A stretch of 64,000 nt of DNA from Bacillota bacterium. Lineage in GTDB: Bacteria > Bacillota > Clostridia > Acetivibrionales > DSM-1351. Of the stretch, positions 49,644 to 59,466 are shown in pieces. Every line of letters begins with the position of its first letter. Position 1 is the stretch's first letter. Where the stretch lies: assembly GCA_023415305.1 (NCBI GenBank), contig JAEZKZ010000094.1:1-64000 (forward strand). The letters run 5' to 3'. The notes beneath the pieces are model-generated. The model was not told the origin of the DNA. It saw nothing but the letters and a program-made list of their open reading frames with translations, and made no database searches. Both the position numbers and the translations under genes were made by a program.

Positions 49644-50078
49644 TTAAATGAAGATATTCCAAAGAGAGCTCAATGCTCTTGAAATGAAATAGCCAATAAC
49701 ACCTCCAAGGAGATTCAGCAATATATCATCAACATCGCTTATTCCTGTGTATGTCAAATATTGTGTTATCTCAACTAAAAAGGTTACAAGAAGGGTGATA
49801 ATTATTACTTTGTTGATTTTCATGCTTTTGATAAAAGGCAAAAGGAAACCCAGCGGCATAAATGCCGCTATGTTTCCTGCCAAATTAACTGCCACATTTC
49901 GGATTCCCATGCTGCCTGACAGGTAATGCATTATTGTTGAAAACGGAATCAGATTTATTCCTTTATGTTCACTTCCCCTGCCGTAATGGGAACTGAAGAA
50001 AGTAAGATAGGTCAATAATACAAGATATGCAAAAAGAAAAAACATAGCTGTATACCTGATTATATTTTTACTGGTCAT
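49644..50078 (-). CDS. VanZ family membrane protein
   Basis: A 144-aa membrane protein with four helices and the VanZ pattern: HKGINLIPFSTI, VAVNLAGNIAAFMPLGFLLP, EITQYLTYTGISDVDDILLN and GGVIGYFI. VanZ-like proteins are common in Firmicutes; only the original confers low-level teicoplanin tolerance. No other van genes are linked. Confidence 0.85.
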   Translation of the reverse strand: MTSKNIIRYTAMFFLFAYLVLLTYLTFFSSHYGRGSEHKGINLIPFSTIMHYLSGSMGIRNVAVNLAGNIAAFMPLGFLLPFIKSMKINKVIIITLLVTFLVEITQYLTYTGISDVDDILLNLLGGVIGYFISRALSSLWNIFI

Positions 50079-50198
50079 ATTTGCACCACCTTACTTTCAG
50101 TGTTTATTCAGTACTCATAATATAAACCGCTATAAATTCACATAAATCACTTTTCCCAACCTAGTTATATTAACATAATCCAAGGATAGATAGAATAA

Positions 50199-53100
50199 TT
50201 AACTTCTGAAATAATCAACTCCAGCTTTAAACAGCTGTTGATCCTTTTCTCCCGGAACATTTTTATACAGGTTGGTTCCTATTCTCTCAGAGTGACCCAT
50301 TTTTCCGAATACTCTTCCGTCAGGACTTGTGATACCCTCAATAGCATTAATTGAGCCGTTTGGATTAAAGCTTATATCATAAGTAGGTTTGCCATTCAGG
50401 TCTACATACTGGGTGGCTATCTGTCCATTGGCTTCAAGTGTTTTCAATACCCCTTCGCTAGCGGTAAATTGTCCTTCTCCATGGGATATGGCTATGCTGT
50501 GAATATCTCCGACCTTAACATTGTTCAGCCATGGGGATAGGTTTGATACTATCTTTGTATTAACGAGACAGCTCTGATGGCGTCCGATAGTATTAAAGGT
50601 CAGCGTCGGGCAGCTGTCATCAATATCCCTGATCTCTCCAAAGGGCAGCAGACCGAGTTTTATTAAAGCCTGGAAGCCGTTACATATTCCCATAACAAGG
50701 CCGTCTCTCTGTTTGAGTAGCTTCATTACAGCCTGACTTACAACAGGATTTCTGAAGGCAGTAGCAATGAATTTACCTGAGCCTTCGGGTTCGTCTCCGG
50801 CACTGAAGCCGCCCGGTATCATTATGATCTGGGAATTGTTTATTAATCTTTCCATCTCTTTAATGGATTCTTCTATATCATTGTGAGACAAATTTTTTAT
50901 TACAAGTGTTTCAACAATTCCTCCGGCATTTTCAAATACCTTCCTTGTGTCATACTCACAGTTTGTCCCAGGGAATACGGGTATGAATATTCTCGGTTTG
51001 GCAACTTTTACAGTGGGCTTAACCTTAGTGCCGGCTCCATAGCTATATTCAACTGGAGCTTCAAACTTCTGTCTGACCTTTGTAGGGTATATCTTCTCCA
51101 GTGGTGCCTGCCACTTTTCAGCAAGCATGCTCAGAGACATTTTTATCCCTCCTACAGCTATTTCGTTATTGGCAGCTGTAGTTCCGAGTAATGTATAGTT
51201 TAAGCCCGCAAAAGCTGCCCCTATATCAGCACTTTCAGAGAGTTCAAGTACAATTGAGCCATAGAGAGGCTTAAACAATAGAGCTGCGTCAATTTTATCA
51301 GCAAATTCAAAACCTATCATATTACCAAAGGCCATTTTGCTTATAATTTCTGCTATACCCCCTTCTCTAACAGAACTTGCAGATAATATGGTCTTTAGAG
51401 CCGCCATTTTATGAACAGCGCTATAAATCTTATCCAGCTCTTTAAAATCAGGCAGGTTATTTTTATCCAATCCTAAAGTTAAAAGCACAACCTTGCTGCC
51501 GACTGCTTTGAATTCATTTGAAACAACATTATTTACATTAATTGTGTCTACCGCAAAGGATACCAGTGTAGGCGGTACATCCAGTTCATTGAAGCTCCCG
51601 GACATACTGTCCTTGCCTCCGATAGCAGCAGTTCCGAGCTTCATCTGGGCATAATATGCTCCTAAAAGGGCACTTAGCGGTTTACCCCAGCGTTTTGCGT
51701 CCTTTCCGGGTTTCTCAAAATATTCCTGAAGAGTCAGTCTGATCTTTTTATAGTCTCCGCCCATAGCTGTAATCTTTGCTACTGATTCCACCACGGCGAA
51801 CACTGCTCCGTGGAATGGACTCCACATTGAAATTTCAGGATTATAGCCATAGGACATTAAGGTTCCGGTAGTAGTGTCACCTTTCATTAACGGAAGTTTA
51901 GCAGCCATTCCTTCTGCAGGTGTCAGCTGGGTCTTGCCGCCGAAAGGCATCAACACCGTATTTGCACCTATTGTGGAGTCAAAGCGTTCTACAAGTCCCT
52001 TCTGACTGCATCTGTTAAGGTTTTGCAAATTAGCAACCCATTTTTCTGTCAGATCGTCTACTATTATATTACTGTACTTGTCAAAATAGCTTTCCTCTTC
52101 AGGAGCCGCTATTTCAATATCTATTCTTTGCTTCGCACCGTTTGAATTAAGGAATTCGCGGCTTAAATCCACTATCCTTTTACCTCTCCAATTCATCTTA
52201 AGTCTCGGAGCGGCAGTAACTTCAGCGACAACAACAGCCTCAAGATTTTCATCATTTGAATGCTTGATAAATTTATCCACATCTGCCCCGTCAACCACAA
52301 CTGCCATTCTTTCCTGTGATTCAGAAATAGCCAGTTCTGTTCCGTCAAGTCCTTCATACTTCTTTGGTACCATATCAAGGTTTATTTCCAAACCGTCAGC
52401 CAGTTCACCGATAGCAACTGATACACCTCCGGCACCAAAGTCATTGCATCTTTTTATCAGCGTGCTTACCTCGGGATTTCTGAAAAGACGCTGTATTTTT
52501 CTTTCAGTAGGTGCGTTACCCTTTTGAACTTCCGCACCGCAGGCTACCAGTGATTCTTCGGTGTGAGCCTTTGAAGAACCTGTTGCTCCTCCGCAGCCGT
52601 CTCTTCCTGTTCTTCCTCCAAGGAGGATTATTTTGTCTCCGGCTGCGGGCTGCATACGCACAACATTTTTCCTTGGCGCAGCACCTATTACAGCTCCGAT
52701 CTCCATCCTTTTTGCAACATAACCGTCATTGTATATTTCGGCGACCTGGCCTGTTGCAAGACCGATCTGGTTTCCATAGGAGCTGTAGCCAGAGGCGGCG
52801 CCGGTAGTGATTTTCTTCTGCGGAAGCTTACCTGGAATGGTATCTTCCATACTAGTTCTGGGGTCGCCGCTTCCGGTCACTCTCATAGCCTGATATACAT
52901 AAACCCTTCCTGACAACGGATCCCGGATGGCGCCGCCGAGACAGGTTGCAGCTCCCCCGAAGGGTTCTATTTCTGTAGGATGATTGTGTGTTTCGTTCTT
53001 GAACATAACAAGCCATTCTTCGTTCTTACCATTTATATCTGCATTAACTACTATACTGCAAGCGTTGATTTCATCGGATAAATCCAGATCCTCCAGCTTC

Positions 53101-53972
53101 CCCTGCTTTTTTAGAGCTTTCATTGCCATGAGGGCAACATCCATAAGGCAGACATCCTTATCCTCACGTCCTCTGTATATTTCCTCTCTGACTGCCATAT
53201 AGTCCTTATAGGTGTCTTCAATCACTTTGGTATATTTGCCTTCCCCAAACTTTACACTATCGATGCAGGTAAGGAAGGTAGTATGTCTGCAGTGATCCGA
53301 CCAGTAAGTATCTATCATTCTCATTTCAGTTACTGAAGGATCTCTTTTTTCTGTATTCTTGAAATACCCCTGACAGAACACAATATCATCAAAGGACATG
53401 GCAAAACCCATCTCCTTCAGAAGCTCGGACAGCTGCTTGACGTCCATGTTGATAAAGCCGGTAATGGTTGCGACGTCCTCAGGCTGTTCAACCTCGGTCT
53501 TAAGTGTCTGAGGCTTTTCCATTTTTGCTTCCTGACTTTCAACAGGGTTTATATAGTACTTTTTGATAGCCTCAAGATCCTGCAGTGTAATGGCTCCACC
53601 GAGTACAATAACTCTGGCAGCCTTTATTTCAGGTCTTTCGCCTTGTGTCAGTAATTGAATACATTGGGCAGCTGAGTCGGCTCTCTGATCGTACTGACCA
53701 GGCAGGTATTCCACAGCAAATGTTTTACAGCCGGCAGGAATAGAGTATTCTTCATCATAAGCCAAATCCACCGGTGGTTCAGAGAAGATAGTATTTCGTG
53801 CCATTTGATATTCCTCATCACTGATTCCTTCAATATCATAGCGGTTTATTATCTTTACCGATTCCAAAGCTTTGATGCCCAGTGTTTCGGTTAAGTCGGA
53901 CATAAGCCCTTGCGCTTCCACATCATAAGGTTTCTTTTTTTCAACAAACAGTCTTTTTACCATGCTTCTCAT
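50199..53972 (-). CDS. purL: phosphoribosylformylglycinamidine synthase, single-chain form
   Basis: A protein of about 1257 residues catalysing FGAR + Gln + ATP to FGAM in purine synthesis. The N-terminal linker and FGAM synthase core are present (DTYWSDHCRHTTF, FKNETHNHPTEIEPFGGAATCLGG). A C-terminal glutamine amidotransferase domain follows with PGTNCEYDT, the nucleophile in MGICNGFQ and the catalytic pair in SHGEGQF. This is the long clostridial/streptococcal type rather than the split PurS/Q/L of Bacillus. The start is at 53972, where AGGAG precedes it; the frame opens at 53990. A divergent LysR gene lies upstream. Confidence 0.95.
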   Translation of the reverse strand: MRSMVKRLFVEKKKPYDVEAQGLMSDLTETLGIKALESVKIINRYDIEGISDEEYQMARNTIFSEPPVDLAYDEEYSIPAGCKTFAVEYLPGQYDQRADSAAQCIQLLTQGERPEIKAARVIVLGGAITLQDLEAIKKYYINPVESQEAKMEKPQTLKTEVEQPEDVATITGFINMDVKQLSELLKEMGFAMSFDDIVFCQGYFKNTEKRDPSVTEMRMIDTYWSDHCRHTTFLTCIDSVKFGEGKYTKVIEDTYKDYMAVREEIYRGREDKDVCLMDVALMAMKALKKQGKLEDLDLSDEINACSIVVNADINGKNEEWLVMFKNETHNHPTEIEPFGGAATCLGGAIRDPLSGRVYVYQAMRVTGSGDPRTSMEDTIPGKLPQKKITTGAASGYSSYGNQIGLATGQVAEIYNDGYVAKRMEIGAVIGAAPRKNVVRMQPAAGDKIILLGGRTGRDGCGGATGSSKAHTEESLVACGAEVQKGNAPTERKIQRLFRNPEVSTLIKRCNDFGAGGVSVAIGELADGLEINLDMVPKKYEGLDGTELAISESQERMAVVVDGADVDKFIKHSNDENLEAVVVAEVTAAPRLKMNWRGKRIVDLSREFLNSNGAKQRIDIEIAAPEEESYFDKYSNIIVDDLTEKWVANLQNLNRCSQKGLVERFDSTIGANTVLMPFGGKTQLTPAEGMAAKLPLMKGDTTTGTLMSYGYNPEISMWSPFHGAVFAVVESVAKITAMGGDYKKIRLTLQEYFEKPGKDAKRWGKPLSALLGAYYAQMKLGTAAIGGKDSMSGSFNELDVPPTLVSFAVDTINVNNVVSNEFKAVGSKVVLLTLGLDKNNLPDFKELDKIYSAVHKMAALKTILSASSVREGGIAEIISKMAFGNMIGFEFADKIDAALLFKPLYGSIVLELSESADIGAAFAGLNYTLLGTTAANNEIAVGGIKMSLSMLAEKWQAPLEKIYPTKVRQKFEAPVEYSYGAGTKVKPTVKVAKPRIFIPVFPGTNCEYDTRKVFENAGGIVETLVIKNLSHNDIEESIKEMERLINNSQIIMIPGGFSAGDEPEGSGKFIATAFRNPVVSQAVMKLLKQRDGLVMGICNGFQALIKLGLLPFGEIRDIDDSCPTLTFNTIGRHQSCLVNTKIVSNLSPWLNNVKVGDIHSIAISHGEGQFTASEGVLKTLEANGQIATQYVDLNGKPTYDISFNPNGSINAIEGITSPDGRVFGKMGHSERIGTNLYKNVPGEKDQQLFKAGVDYFRS

Positions 53973-53987
53973 GTTTTCTCCTATCCG

Positions 53988-54003
53988 CATGCATTGGCAT
54001 GCT
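53988..54003. repeat. short inverted repeat upstream of purL
   Basis: GCATGC-ATTG-GCATGC, a self-complementary 6-bp arm pair just before the purL ribosome binding site and in its leader. It could form a small hairpin near the site or serve as an operator; no PurR-type box is evident elsewhere in the gap. Confidence 0.3.
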
Positions 54004-54188
54004 GAGCAAATATTAGCAGACTTATATAACCAGTTTCTCTACATTGGAATTAAATAATTATCCAAATCCGAAATAATATTTATATCTAATATACATAATT
54101 CAATAAAAACAAGCTGATATGTTAATTATAATATGATAAAATATATTAGTAAAATTAATATTATTAATAGTATGTATTAGGAGAACTA

Positions 54189-55067
54189 ATGGATATAAAT
54201 TTTGAATTATATAAGATTTTTTATTATTGTTCCGAGAATAAAAGCTTCTCTGCTGCAGCTAAAAAGCTGTTTATATCACAATCCGCAGTGAGCCAGTCCA
54301 TTAAGCAGCTGGAGACACAACTGGGAGTAACTCTGTTTTTCAGAAAGGCAAGAACAATACAGCTGACTTCTGAGGGAGAAATGCTGTTCAGCTATGTGTC
54401 ACAGGCTTTTAACTATTTAAAAACCGGGGAATCAAAGCTCCAGGAGTTAGAAGGGCTTAAGTCAGGTGAAATAAGAATCGGGGTAAGCGATTCCATATGT
54501 AAGTACTTCGTGATGCCCTATATCAAAAAATTCGGTCAGCTATATCCTCAAATAGCTATAAAGGTAGTCAACCGTACCACTCCGCAGCTGTTGGAGGTAT
54601 TAAAAAACGGTCTTGTAGATATGGTTATTTCAACACTCCCTGTAAATACGCAATTTTATTCGGTAGTACCCTTTATAACGGTCGAGGATATTTTTGTTGC
54701 ATCAGAAAAATACTCGGAGCTTAAGAATAGAAAAGTGCCCCTTAAAGAATTGAATAATAATCCTCTGGTTATGCTTCCCTCAGACAGTTCAACACGTAAA
54801 GCCATTGACACCTTTTTTGCAGAACAAGGTCTTGCCTGCACTCCTGAAATAGAGCTTGAAAGCCTGGACCTCCTTGTTGAGTTTGCATTAATCGGGACTG
54901 GTATTGCCTATGTTCTAAAAAACAGTGCTATTGAGCATATAAAAAGCGGACGGTTATTCCAGTTGGAAACAAGGGAAAAATTGCCTCAGAGAGAAGTTGG
55001 AATTGTTACTATGAAAAATGTAATGCTTTCAAAAGCGGTTAATACTTTTATAAAGATACTGCTATAA
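54189..55067 (+). CDS. LysR family transcriptional regulator
   Basis: A 292-aa regulator. N-terminal winged HTH (FSAAAKKLFISQSAVSQSIKQLE, about 20-42) and a C-terminal co-inducer domain of the periplasmic-binding fold (IRIGVSDSICKYFVMPYIK onward). It is transcribed divergently from purL across a 216-bp gap, the usual arrangement for a LysR-type regulator and its target. Its 3' end overlaps the HD-GYP gene stop by 6 bp, tail to tail. Confidence 0.9.
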   Translation: MDINFELYKIFYYCSENKSFSAAAKKLFISQSAVSQSIKQLETQLGVTLFFRKARTIQLTSEGEMLFSYVSQAFNYLKTGESKLQELEGLKSGEIRIGVSDSICKYFVMPYIKKFGQLYPQIAIKVVNRTTPQLLEVLKNGLVDMVISTLPVNTQFYSVVPFITVEDIFVASEKYSELKNRKVPLKELNNNPLVMLPSDSSTRKAIDTFFAEQGLACTPEIELESLDLLVEFALIGTGIAYVLKNSAIEHIKSGRLFQLETREKLPQREVGIVTMKNVMLSKAVNTFIKILL

Positions 55068-56111
55068 AAATTCTTTAATCAGCTCGTTTTTTTCCACTGA
55101 AAAATCCATATAGTTTTCATTTACTTTTACAACCGGAGCATAGGCGCACTGGTTTGGAACATATACAACTTCTCCGATCTCCCCATTTTTTAGCTTCACC
55201 TTGGAGCCAACATAATAACTGGGCATATTTGAGAACATGACCATCATTATCTTCGGATCAACCGTGTCAAAACCCACACTTTCAAGTTCCTTAAAGGCAG
55301 TGAATGGAGTTTGCCTTCCTCTGTATACTCTTTCGGAGGTTATAGCATCAAAGATATCTGATACTGTTACTATCTTGGAATAAAGGTTTTTTTGGGAGCC
55401 CTTGATACCAAAAGGATAACCTGTACCGTTTTCCTTTTCATGGTGCATTATTACAGCCCGTTTAATATCCATATTTATCTCTTTATAATTCTTAACTATT
55501 TCATAGCCATAAACTGTATGCCTTTTCATTATCTCGTATTCCTGCTCTGTCAGAGGACCCTTTTTATTTAGAATTTCCTGAGGAATATGAGCCTTGCCTA
55601 CATCGTGAAGCAGCCCTGCCATTACCACATCCTTTAGCTGCTTCTTGCTAAAGCCCAGCCATTTTCCCAAAAGCATGGAGTATACCGATACATTCACCAA
55701 ATGTGAATATGTATATGCATCAGCTATTCTGACTGAATTGACACAATCCATAAGGGAACTGCAATCATTTATTTTGCTGTAAATATGTTCTGAAATATCC
55801 TCGGCCTTGCCAAAATCCAGTTCTTTTCCCGAGGCCAGATCCTGAATCATTTTCTTTGCTGTATTAACATCCTCTATGTACTTCTTTTGTTCTTCATTTA
55901 AATTTTTGTCAGATAAGTAATCATCGCCGTGAATGGGGTTTGAATTATATATAAAAACCTTGTCTATTCTGAAGTCGAGAAGTTTTTGTAAAATGTGCTC
56001 GGTTATAATTGTATTTAAAGGAACAATCATGTTTCCTCCAACGGAATAAACATCTTCTCCAAGGTAGCAGCCTATAATATTTTCATCAACCCCTACGTAT
56101 ATCTTCTCCAT
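55062..56111 (-). CDS. HD-GYP domain protein
   Basis: A 349-aa protein with an N-terminal region of about 120 residues without known domain. The HD-GYP domain has HDVGK (169-173), HH-E (HHEKENGTGYPFG with GYP at 231-233), VSDIFDAITSERVYR and RGRQTPFTAFKE. All catalytic motifs are intact, so it is likely an active cyclic di-GMP phosphodiesterase. A C-terminal PilZ-less tail (SKVKLKNGEIGEVVYVPNQ) resembles a small beta domain often found behind HD-GYP. Confidence 0.88.
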   Translation of the reverse strand: MEKIYVGVDENIIGCYLGEDVYSVGGNMIVPLNTIITEHILQKLLDFRIDKVFIYNSNPIHGDDYLSDKNLNEEQKKYIEDVNTAKKMIQDLASGKELDFGKAEDISEHIYSKINDCSSLMDCVNSVRIADAYTYSHLVNVSVYSMLLGKWLGFSKKQLKDVVMAGLLHDVGKAHIPQEILNKKGPLTEQEYEIMKRHTVYGYEIVKNYKEINMDIKRAVIMHHEKENGTGYPFGIKGSQKNLYSKIVTVSDIFDAITSERVYRGRQTPFTAFKELESVGFDTVDPKIMMVMFSNMPSYYVGSKVKLKNGEIGEVVYVPNQCAYAPVVKVNENYMDFSVEKNELIKEFL

Positions 56112-56342
56112 TGTAGTAATTCGCCCGCCTTATCAGATAGTTTAGAAAAGGTCATAGTATACAGCCTGAAATACTTGTATTACTAATATTTATATTATAT
56201 AGTAAATTTGTGAAATAGTCATCCAATTTTCGCCATTTTTATACAATAGAGGTAGAAAAATTTTCTAAAAAAATGGAACATTTATCAAACAAGTACGTCA
56301 AAATATAGTTAGGGAATATCATACAAAGGAGGAAATTAGTTA

Positions 56343-57044
56343 TTGGATAATATAATTCAGGTTAAAGGTATCCGTAAGATTTATAGAGTTGGCAATGAAA
56401 AGGTCACAGCTCTTGAGAATATTGATCTCTCCATAGGTAAGGGAGAAATTTGCTGCCTTCTTGGAACATCAGGTTCGGGAAAGTCTACACTGCTGAATCT
56501 TATGGCCGGTCTTGAAAAACCCACCAAGGGAGAAATTATTATCAAGAACACTCATATTGAAATATTAGATGAAAAAAGGCTTGTCCTTTTCCGTCAGAAA
56601 TATATAGGCTTTGTTTTTCAGTCTTATAATCTGCTGCCAAACCTTACTGCTTTGGAAAATGTTGGGTTGCCCCTGGCTTTTAAGGGAATCCCCCGCTGGA
56701 TAAGAGATAAAAAAGCAAAGCAGATGTTGAATTCTGTCGGGTTGAAAACTCATGACAACAGAAAACCATCCCAGATGAGCGGAGGTCAACAGCAAAGAGT
56801 CGGGATTGCCAGGGCCTTTGTCGGTAATCCAGAAATAGTTTTTGCTGATGAGCCAACAGGAAATCTTGATTCAAAAACCACAAGCGAGGTTATGAATCTT
56901 ATCACAGAAATTGCCAGGAAAAGCAATCAGACTTTAATTATCGTTACCCATGATGTCAATATTGCCAAGTATGCTGATAGAATAATACATATTTTGGACG
57001 GAAATATTGAAAAAATTGAATCAAAAACCCGCATTTGTGATTAG
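56343..57044 (+). CDS. ABC transporter ATPase, MacB/LolD-like
   Basis: A 233-aa ATPase starting at TTG (56343) behind AAAGGAGG. Walker A GTSGSGKST (41-49), Q-loop FVFQSYNLLPNLTALEN, signature MSGGQQQRVGIARAF, Walker B IVFADEPTGNLD and H-loop VTHD. It is first gene of a three-gene system with a repeat protein and MacB-like permease (55-bp gap to the next). Confidence 0.92.
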   Translation: MDNIIQVKGIRKIYRVGNEKVTALENIDLSIGKGEICCLLGTSGSGKSTLLNLMAGLEKPTKGEIIIKNTHIEILDEKRLVLFRQKYIGFVFQSYNLLPNLTALENVGLPLAFKGIPRWIRDKKAKQMLNSVGLKTHDNRKPSQMSGGQQQRVGIARAFVGNPEIVFADEPTGNLDSKTTSEVMNLITEIARKSNQTLIIVTHDVNIAKYADRIIHILDGNIEKIESKTRICD

Positions 57045-57099
57045 TGTGGGAGCTATAAACAAAATAATAATCAAAAAAGTATAGCTTGGAGGAAAACTT

Positions 57100-59466
57100 A
57101 TGAGAACACTAAAAGAATATCTATCTTTAGTATTAATGTGTCTATTTATATTATCAGAGCTTTTATTTAATATTACACCGGTCAAGGCAGAAGTAAAGGA
57201 TGTGGTTTTAAGCGGCTATAACATAATAGATGCTAAGACACTTACAGATGGTGACACTTTCGATATGACTATGAATTTCAGAATTAACGGTTCAGGTATT
57301 GTAATAGACTTCGTGGAGATCACCGGTTCATCTTTTTCCCTAAAGGATGGAGGAACAACCTTGCTGGTTACTTCAAATCAAACCCCCTTAACCACCTTCG
57401 TATTTAACGGAGGGTCAAAAAGACTTAATGTAATTATTCATTATAAAAAAAATTCTGTTGAAGCCGAGATTTCCGACTATATAAATATTTCACAAGCGGT
57501 ACCGGATACTACATCAACAACTCCTGTTGATACCAGCAAGAAAGCACCCAGATTAATCATTGCCGGCAATTCTGCAATCCCCTCGGGACAAGCAGGTTCT
57601 GATTTATCCTACACTCTACCAATAAAGAATGCCGGTCAGTTTGTAGCAAAAAAAGTAGTCATTTCTCCAGTTCTTGATGACTCTGTACCTGTTGTAATCG
57701 AAACAATGAACCTGTCACAAACCATTGAGTCAATTTCGCCCAATGAGACCAAGGAGGTAACCTTCACCTTTAGAATTAGTCCGGGTGCATCAACTAAAAC
57801 CTACCCTATTAAATTCAATATTCAATTCTATAATACTTATAATGATTATTTCAGTACTACTGAAACAGGGTATTTAAAAACAGAAGAAAGCAATGCCATC
57901 CCAAAATTAATATTGAAATCTATAGCTACAAATCCTTCCCCAGTCCGTCCCGGTGAAGACTTTCAGTTGGATATCGCTCTTGAAAATGAAGGAACCTTAA
58001 CTGCAAAAAATGTATCAGTTACACTGTTAGGCTTAAAAAATGACGGTTTCAGCAGCATTGGTGCTACCAACAAAATAACCAAATCAAAAATTTACGGATA
58101 TGATACCTCAACCTTTACATACAATTTATCCGCTTCAAAAAAAATCGAAGCAGGTGCTAATAATTTAAAAATAAAAGTTGATTATACAGATGCATCGGGT
58201 ACAGCCCGTTCAGAGGAAATGGAATTCTTTATCACTGTTCAGGGTTCAGATACACAATCTATAATAGAGCTGAAAAATATAGTTTCACCTGATTCGACAC
58301 TTTTCCCCGGAAGTAACGCTATGATAGCTTTTGATGTAGTAAATACAGGAACTGAAGATGCAAAGAATGTCAAAGTCACTGTTATAGCCGACAAAGAGAT
58401 AATACCGAGAACCCAAAACACAATTATTATTCCCACACTGAAAAAGGATGACCCAAAAAATGTCCAATTTCAGCTGTTCGTTTCAGATGATGCAGTCACA
58501 AAAAATTATCCGGTAGCAATAAATGTAGAATATGATATTTCTGCTTCGGGTACGGTTACCAAACAGACTGTATCGCAGTATGTGGGTTTATACGTGGAAA
58601 ACAAATCCGGAAAGACGGTGCCAAGATTAATAATTGATAAATACAGCATAGAACCGAAGACCTTAAATGCAGGTCAGGATTTTACGCTTAGCCTGTCAAT
58701 CCTGAATACAAGTAAATCGGCAAAAATTCAAAATGTAAAGGTTTCTATAGCTTCTGATGACGGAACCTTTACAACCGTTGATTCGAATTCATTCTATATT
58801 GACAGTATTTCTCCAAAATCAAGGGTGCAGAAAAAAATAGTCCTGTCATCAAAACCTGATGCTGCGGCAAAGCAGTATATGCTCAGTATCAATTATGAAT
58901 ATGAAGACGATAAAGGTACTGCATATACGAATAAAGATACTATAGGAATACCTCTGCAACAAACTCAAAGACTGACAATCGGTGAACTGAATATTTCAAG
59001 CGAAGCCTTTGTTGGTAATCCTATACCTGTAAACATTAGTTTCTACAACATGGGTAAATCTACCCTGTACAATCTGATGATAAAGCTTGATGGTCAATTC
59101 AAGGTTGAGGGCTCTAGTTATTTTGTAGGCAACTTTGAACCGGGTAAAACTGATTCTTTTGACGGAACAATAATCCCTGATGCCCCCGGAACGCTTTCGG
59201 GAAGTATTCTGTTTACATATGAGGACGCGGCCGGAAAAGCTTACGAAGTAAGAAAAGAAATTTCTGCAAATGTAGTCGAGATGCCCGTACCCCAGGAACC
59301 CGGCCTAGACGGGCAGCCTCCTGCCGATCCCTCTGCAAAGAAAATACCGCTCTGGGCCTATATTGTTGGTGGAGTTGTCGGTTTAGCCGTTATTGTTATG
59401 GTTGTTCTTGTTATTCGTAAAAGAATAAAGGCAAGAAAGGAATTAATGTTCGATGAGGAAATTTGA
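57100..59466 (+). CDS. membrane-anchored protein with five Ig/CARDB-like repeats
   Basis: A 788-aa exported protein: signal peptide (1-30), an N-terminal beta domain, then five repeats of about 120 residues starting near residues 148, 266, 387, 507 and 624. Each repeat begins with a PRLII/PKLIL/RLTIG-like strand and has an internal LxNxG or NTG turn (IKNAGQFVAKKVVISP; ALENEGTLTAKNVSV; DVVNTGTEDAKNVKV). A Pro-rich hinge (about 731-745) precedes a C-terminal membrane helix (749-771) with a basic tail. The fold resembles CARDB/NEW3. Its place between ATPase and permease suggests an external adaptor for the MacB-like exporter. Confidence 0.75.
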   Translation: MRTLKEYLSLVLMCLFILSELLFNITPVKAEVKDVVLSGYNIIDAKTLTDGDTFDMTMNFRINGSGIVIDFVEITGSSFSLKDGGTTLLVTSNQTPLTTFVFNGGSKRLNVIIHYKKNSVEAEISDYINISQAVPDTTSTTPVDTSKKAPRLIIAGNSAIPSGQAGSDLSYTLPIKNAGQFVAKKVVISPVLDDSVPVVIETMNLSQTIESISPNETKEVTFTFRISPGASTKTYPIKFNIQFYNTYNDYFSTTETGYLKTEESNAIPKLILKSIATNPSPVRPGEDFQLDIALENEGTLTAKNVSVTLLGLKNDGFSSIGATNKITKSKIYGYDTSTFTYNLSASKKIEAGANNLKIKVDYTDASGTARSEEMEFFITVQGSDTQSIIELKNIVSPDSTLFPGSNAMIAFDVVNTGTEDAKNVKVTVIADKEIIPRTQNTIIIPTLKKDDPKNVQFQLFVSDDAVTKNYPVAINVEYDISASGTVTKQTVSQYVGLYVENKSGKTVPRLIIDKYSIEPKTLNAGQDFTLSLSILNTSKSAKIQNVKVSIASDDGTFTTVDSNSFYIDSISPKSRVQKKIVLSSKPDAAAKQYMLSINYEYEDDKGTAYTNKDTIGIPLQQTQRLTIGELNISSEAFVGNPIPVNISFYNMGKSTLYNLMIKLDGQFKVEGSSYFVGNFEPGKTDSFDGTIIPDAPGTLSGSILFTYEDAAGKAYEVRKEISANVVEMPVPQEPGLDGQPPADPSAKKIPLWAYIVGGVVGLAVIVMVVLVIRKRIKARKELMFDEEI

